Below the pieces are notes generated by a model. It saw only the letters and a list, made by a program, of their open reading frames with translations, did no database searches and was not told where the DNA came from. The translations under genes and the position numbers were made by a program. A stretch of 15,689 nt of DNA from Rhodoferax sp. (lineage in GTDB: Bacteria > Pseudomonadota > Gammaproteobacteria > Burkholderiales > Burkholderiaceae_C). The DNA lies in contig JAURGS010000034.1 of assembly GCA_030833685.1 (NCBI GenBank), positions 1 to 15,689 of the forward strand, given 5' to 3'. Shown here in pieces: positions 14,025-15,689 of the stretch (within the stretch, counting starts at the first letter, position 1; each line of letters starts with the position of its first letter).

Positions 14025-14732
14025 TCAGTCCTGGTGGCGGGCAAACACATAACCGACCCCACGCACAGTAAGAATCCGCTTGGGCGCTTTGACATCTTCC
14101 TCAATAGCGGCACGGATACGCCCCATGTGCACATCAATCGAGCGGTCAAAAGCCTCAAGCTCACGCCCGCGCACAGCCTCCATAATTTGGTCACGGCTGA
14201 GTACACGCCCGGCGCGCTCTGCCAGCGCAACCAACAGGTCAAACTGATACGAGGTGAGGTCGCACATCCGGCCCGACACATTCACGGTGCGCGCGTCCTT
14301 GTCAATTTCCAAAGAGCCAAAACGCAGGCGACTGCCACCAGCGAGCTGCGCAGACTCAGCCGGACGACGCAAAACGGCACGAATCCGCGCCAAAAGCTCT
14401 CGCGGCTCAAAGGGCTTGGGCAGGTAATCGTCCGCACCCATCTCCAAGCCAACGATACGATCCATCGGGTCGCCCTTGGCAGTCAGCATCAAAATCGGTG
14501 TGCTAGCCAGCGAACCCGGCAACGCCCGGATGCGACGGCAGACCTCCAGCCCGTCCATGTCTGGCAACATCAGATCCAAAATGACCATCTGGGGTGCCAG
14601 GTCCTGCAGCAAAGCCAGCCCTGACGCACCTTCACCGGCGTGGCGAACCGAGTAGCCGGACTGGGACAGGTATTCACTGACCATGCGCGCCAGTCGCTCA
14701 TCATCCTCGATCATGAGAAGGCTATTGTTCAT
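14025..14732 (-). CDS. OmpR-family response regulator (CpxR/RstA-like)
   Basis: A 235-aa DNA-binding response regulator. The receiver domain (about 1-118) has the acidic pocket EDD at 9-11, the phosphoacceptor D53 in VILDLMLPD, the switch threonine in MLTAKGD and the conserved lysine in PKPFEP. The winged-helix domain (about 135-230) shows LTSYQFDLLVAL, then SIDVHMGRIR as recognition helix and ILTVRGVGYVF in the wing. It is encoded directly before its partner kinase, so the pair is an operon. A GTAAA-N5-GTAAA repeat, the target of E. coli CpxR, lies ~45-60 bp upstream of the start, which suggests autoregulation. The assignment as CpxR rather than RstA or another paralogue rests mainly on that box. 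Confidence 0.93.
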   Translation of the reverse strand: MNNSLLMIEDDERLARMVSEYLSQSGYSVRHAGEGASGLALLQDLAPQMVILDLMLPDMDGLEVCRRIRALPGSLASTPILMLTAKGDPMDRIVGLEMGADDYLPKPFEPRELLARIRAVLRRPAESAQLAGGSRLRFGSLEIDKDARTVNVSGRMCDLTSYQFDLLVALAERAGRVLSRDQIMEAVRGRELEAFDRSIDVHMGRIRAAIEEDVKAPKRILTVRGVGYVFARHQD

Positions 14733-14776
14733 GCCGGCAGTCTAGGTGAGCCACTTATCCCGCAACCGTGACAGCG

Positions 14777-14791
14777 GTAAAGTTTGGTAAA
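14777..14791 (+). promoter_or_regulatory. CpxR-box-like direct repeat
   Basis: GTAAA (14777-14781), five bases, GTAAA (14787-14791) matches exactly the enterobacterial CpxR consensus. It lies between the ampG stop and the response-regulator gene, 45-59 bp upstream of that gene's start codon. On the minus strand, TTTACC in this region could also serve as a -35 element, with GATAAG as -10. Confidence 0.5.
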
Positions 14792-15689
14792 TCAACGCCC
14801 TGTCTTCGGCGATGAGGCTTGCACTCTTGTAGCCAACCAAACCAGCACCAACACCGGCACGCCCAGCGCGGCCGTGGCGACAAAGAAGTTGGCATACCCA
14901 AAATTATCCACATACAAACCCGAGTAACCCGCCAAAAACTTCGGTAACAACAGCATCATTGAGCTAAACAAGGCGTACTGCGTGGCCGAGTAGTTCACAT
15001 TGGTCAGGCCAGACAAATAAGCAATGAATGCCGCCGAAGCAATGCCGCCAGCCAGGTTGTCAGCAGAAATAACCAGGACCAAGGCTGTCACGTCATGGCC
15101 GTAGGCGCTGAGAAAAGCGAACAAGAGGTTGCTGGCAGAACTCAACACAGCCCCCAGCATCAACACGCGCATGACACCAAAGCGCATGCCCATCAAGCCG
15201 CCGATGAAAGCACCCACCAAGGTCATGATCACACCGAACACCTTGGTCACAGCAGCCACTTCGTCCTTGGTGTAGCCCATGTCCACATAAAACGGGTTGG
15301 CCATGATGCCCATTACAACGTCGCTGATGCGATAGACCGCAATCAGCGCCAAGATAAGAACAGCGTGCCACCCAAAGCGCTGAAGAAAATCTGCAAATGG
15401 CGAGATCAACGCGCCCTGGAGCCACTCTTGTGCACTTTTGGCAGGCGGCAATACCCGCATCGCCGGCTCGGGCGAGAACAACACCGTTAGCACGCCCACA
15501 GCCATACTGGCCGCCATGACCAGGTACGCCGTGCTCCAGGCGTCCATCTGGTAACCGCTAGCGCCGCCCTGGGCACGCGCGGCAATCCACAAAACGCCTG
15601 CGCCGGCCCAGATCATGGCCAAGCGATAGCCCGTCTGGTAGGTTGCAGCCAATGCTGCCTGGCGGTCGGTGTCAGCAGATTCAATACGG
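14792..15689 (-). CDS. ampG: AmpG family muropeptide permease (5' end outside window)
   Basis: The C-terminal 298 residues of a major-facilitator permease; the gene continues past the right edge. The segment entering the window, RIESADTDRQAALAATYQTGYRLAM, matches the AmpG loop preceding the helix with the conserved GYR. Later helices carry KVFGVIMTLVGAFIGG, SADNLAGGIASAAFIAYLS and TQYALFSSMMLLLPK, a set characteristic of AmpG. AmpG imports GlcNAc-anhydromuramyl peptides from the periplasm for cell-wall recycling and, where present, triggers AmpC beta-lactamase induction. About 130-180 N-terminal residues are missing by comparison with usual family lengths. The stop lies 59 bp upstream of the response-regulator start, on the same strand, so read-through into the two-component genes is possible. 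Confidence 0.9.
   Translation of the reverse strand, partial: RIESADTDRQAALAATYQTGYRLAMIWAGAGVLWIAARAQGGASGYQMDAWSTAYLVMAASMAVGVLTVLFSPEPAMRVLPPAKSAQEWLQGALISPFADFLQRFGWHAVLILALIAVYRISDVVMGIMANPFYVDMGYTKDEVAAVTKVFGVIMTLVGAFIGGLMGMRFGVMRVLMLGAVLSSASNLLFAFLSAYGHDVTALVLVISADNLAGGIASAAFIAYLSGLTNVNYSATQYALFSSMMLLLPKFLAGYSGLYVDNFGYANFFVATAALGVPVLVLVWLATRVQASSPKTGR

Noticed and set aside
13968..14624. Plus-strand open frame of 218 codons
   Set aside because: Antisense to the response regulator, whose catalytic and DNA-binding motifs are complete; codon-bias shadow.
1..15689. CRISPR arrays, tRNA or rRNA genes, insertion-sequence transposases, integrases
   Set aside because: Looked for on both strands; no spaced repeats, cloverleaf-like sequence, or transposase or integrase motifs were seen.

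Overview
The window looks like chromosomal DNA of a betaproteobacterium, most likely Burkholderiales/Comamonadaceae. This is inferred from the high GC content, the gene types (stand-alone purB followed by yaeQ, a DUF3717-DUF1289 protein, BepA-type M48 protease, AmpG beside a CpxRA-like pair) and the protein sequences; no database was searched. It holds housekeeping and envelope-maintenance genes interrupted by one accessory block.

Layout: 1-82 is an edge fragment of a glutathione S-transferase (GST) in very GC-rich DNA that joins abruptly to the rest. 194-808 (-) is a complete YibF-type GST, divergent from 892-2271 purB (+), which is followed by yaeQ and a FabG-type reductase (+). A small DUF3717/DUF1289 protein (-) converges on the reductase. 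At 4205-4369 a promoter -10, a yybP-ykoY manganese riboswitch and an intrinsic terminator precede a TerC/Alx-type membrane protein. Its stop codon overlaps that of a convergent periplasmic M48 metalloprotease (bepA-like). moaC (6853-7344, +) diverges from the protease.

The most unusual part is 7291-11193. The last ~50 bp of moaC recur, diverged but still readable in the moaC frame up to a stop codon, at about 11119-11193. Between the two copies lies a ~3.8 kb cassette with three genes in one direction: a 50-aa Ser/Gly-rich lipoprotein, a 770-aa exported protein with 12 cysteines and internal repeats, and a 259-aa protein with a TonB-like N-terminus but no recognisable TonB C-terminal domain. 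I read this as DNA inserted at the 3' end of moaC, with the old moaC tail left on the far side. No integrase or transposase is visible. The cassette may encode an undescribed envelope or surface system.

Beyond the second moaC tail lies a secreted dienelactone-hydrolase-like gene that appears dead: its signal peptide is in another frame (C6 run at 11394-11399), and an in-frame TAA at 12151 cuts off the C-terminus. A group of four hairpins at 12370-12498 on the minus strand, with its own promoter-like sequence and a strong terminator, could be a ~130-nt small RNA or a structured 3' UTR. The right end carries, on the minus strand, ampG (cut by the window edge), an OmpR-family response regulator and its sensor kinase. 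An exact GTAAA-N5-GTAAA repeat, the CpxR box of enterobacteria, sits just upstream of the regulator gene. That fits an autoregulated Cpx-like envelope-stress system next to the muropeptide permease gene.
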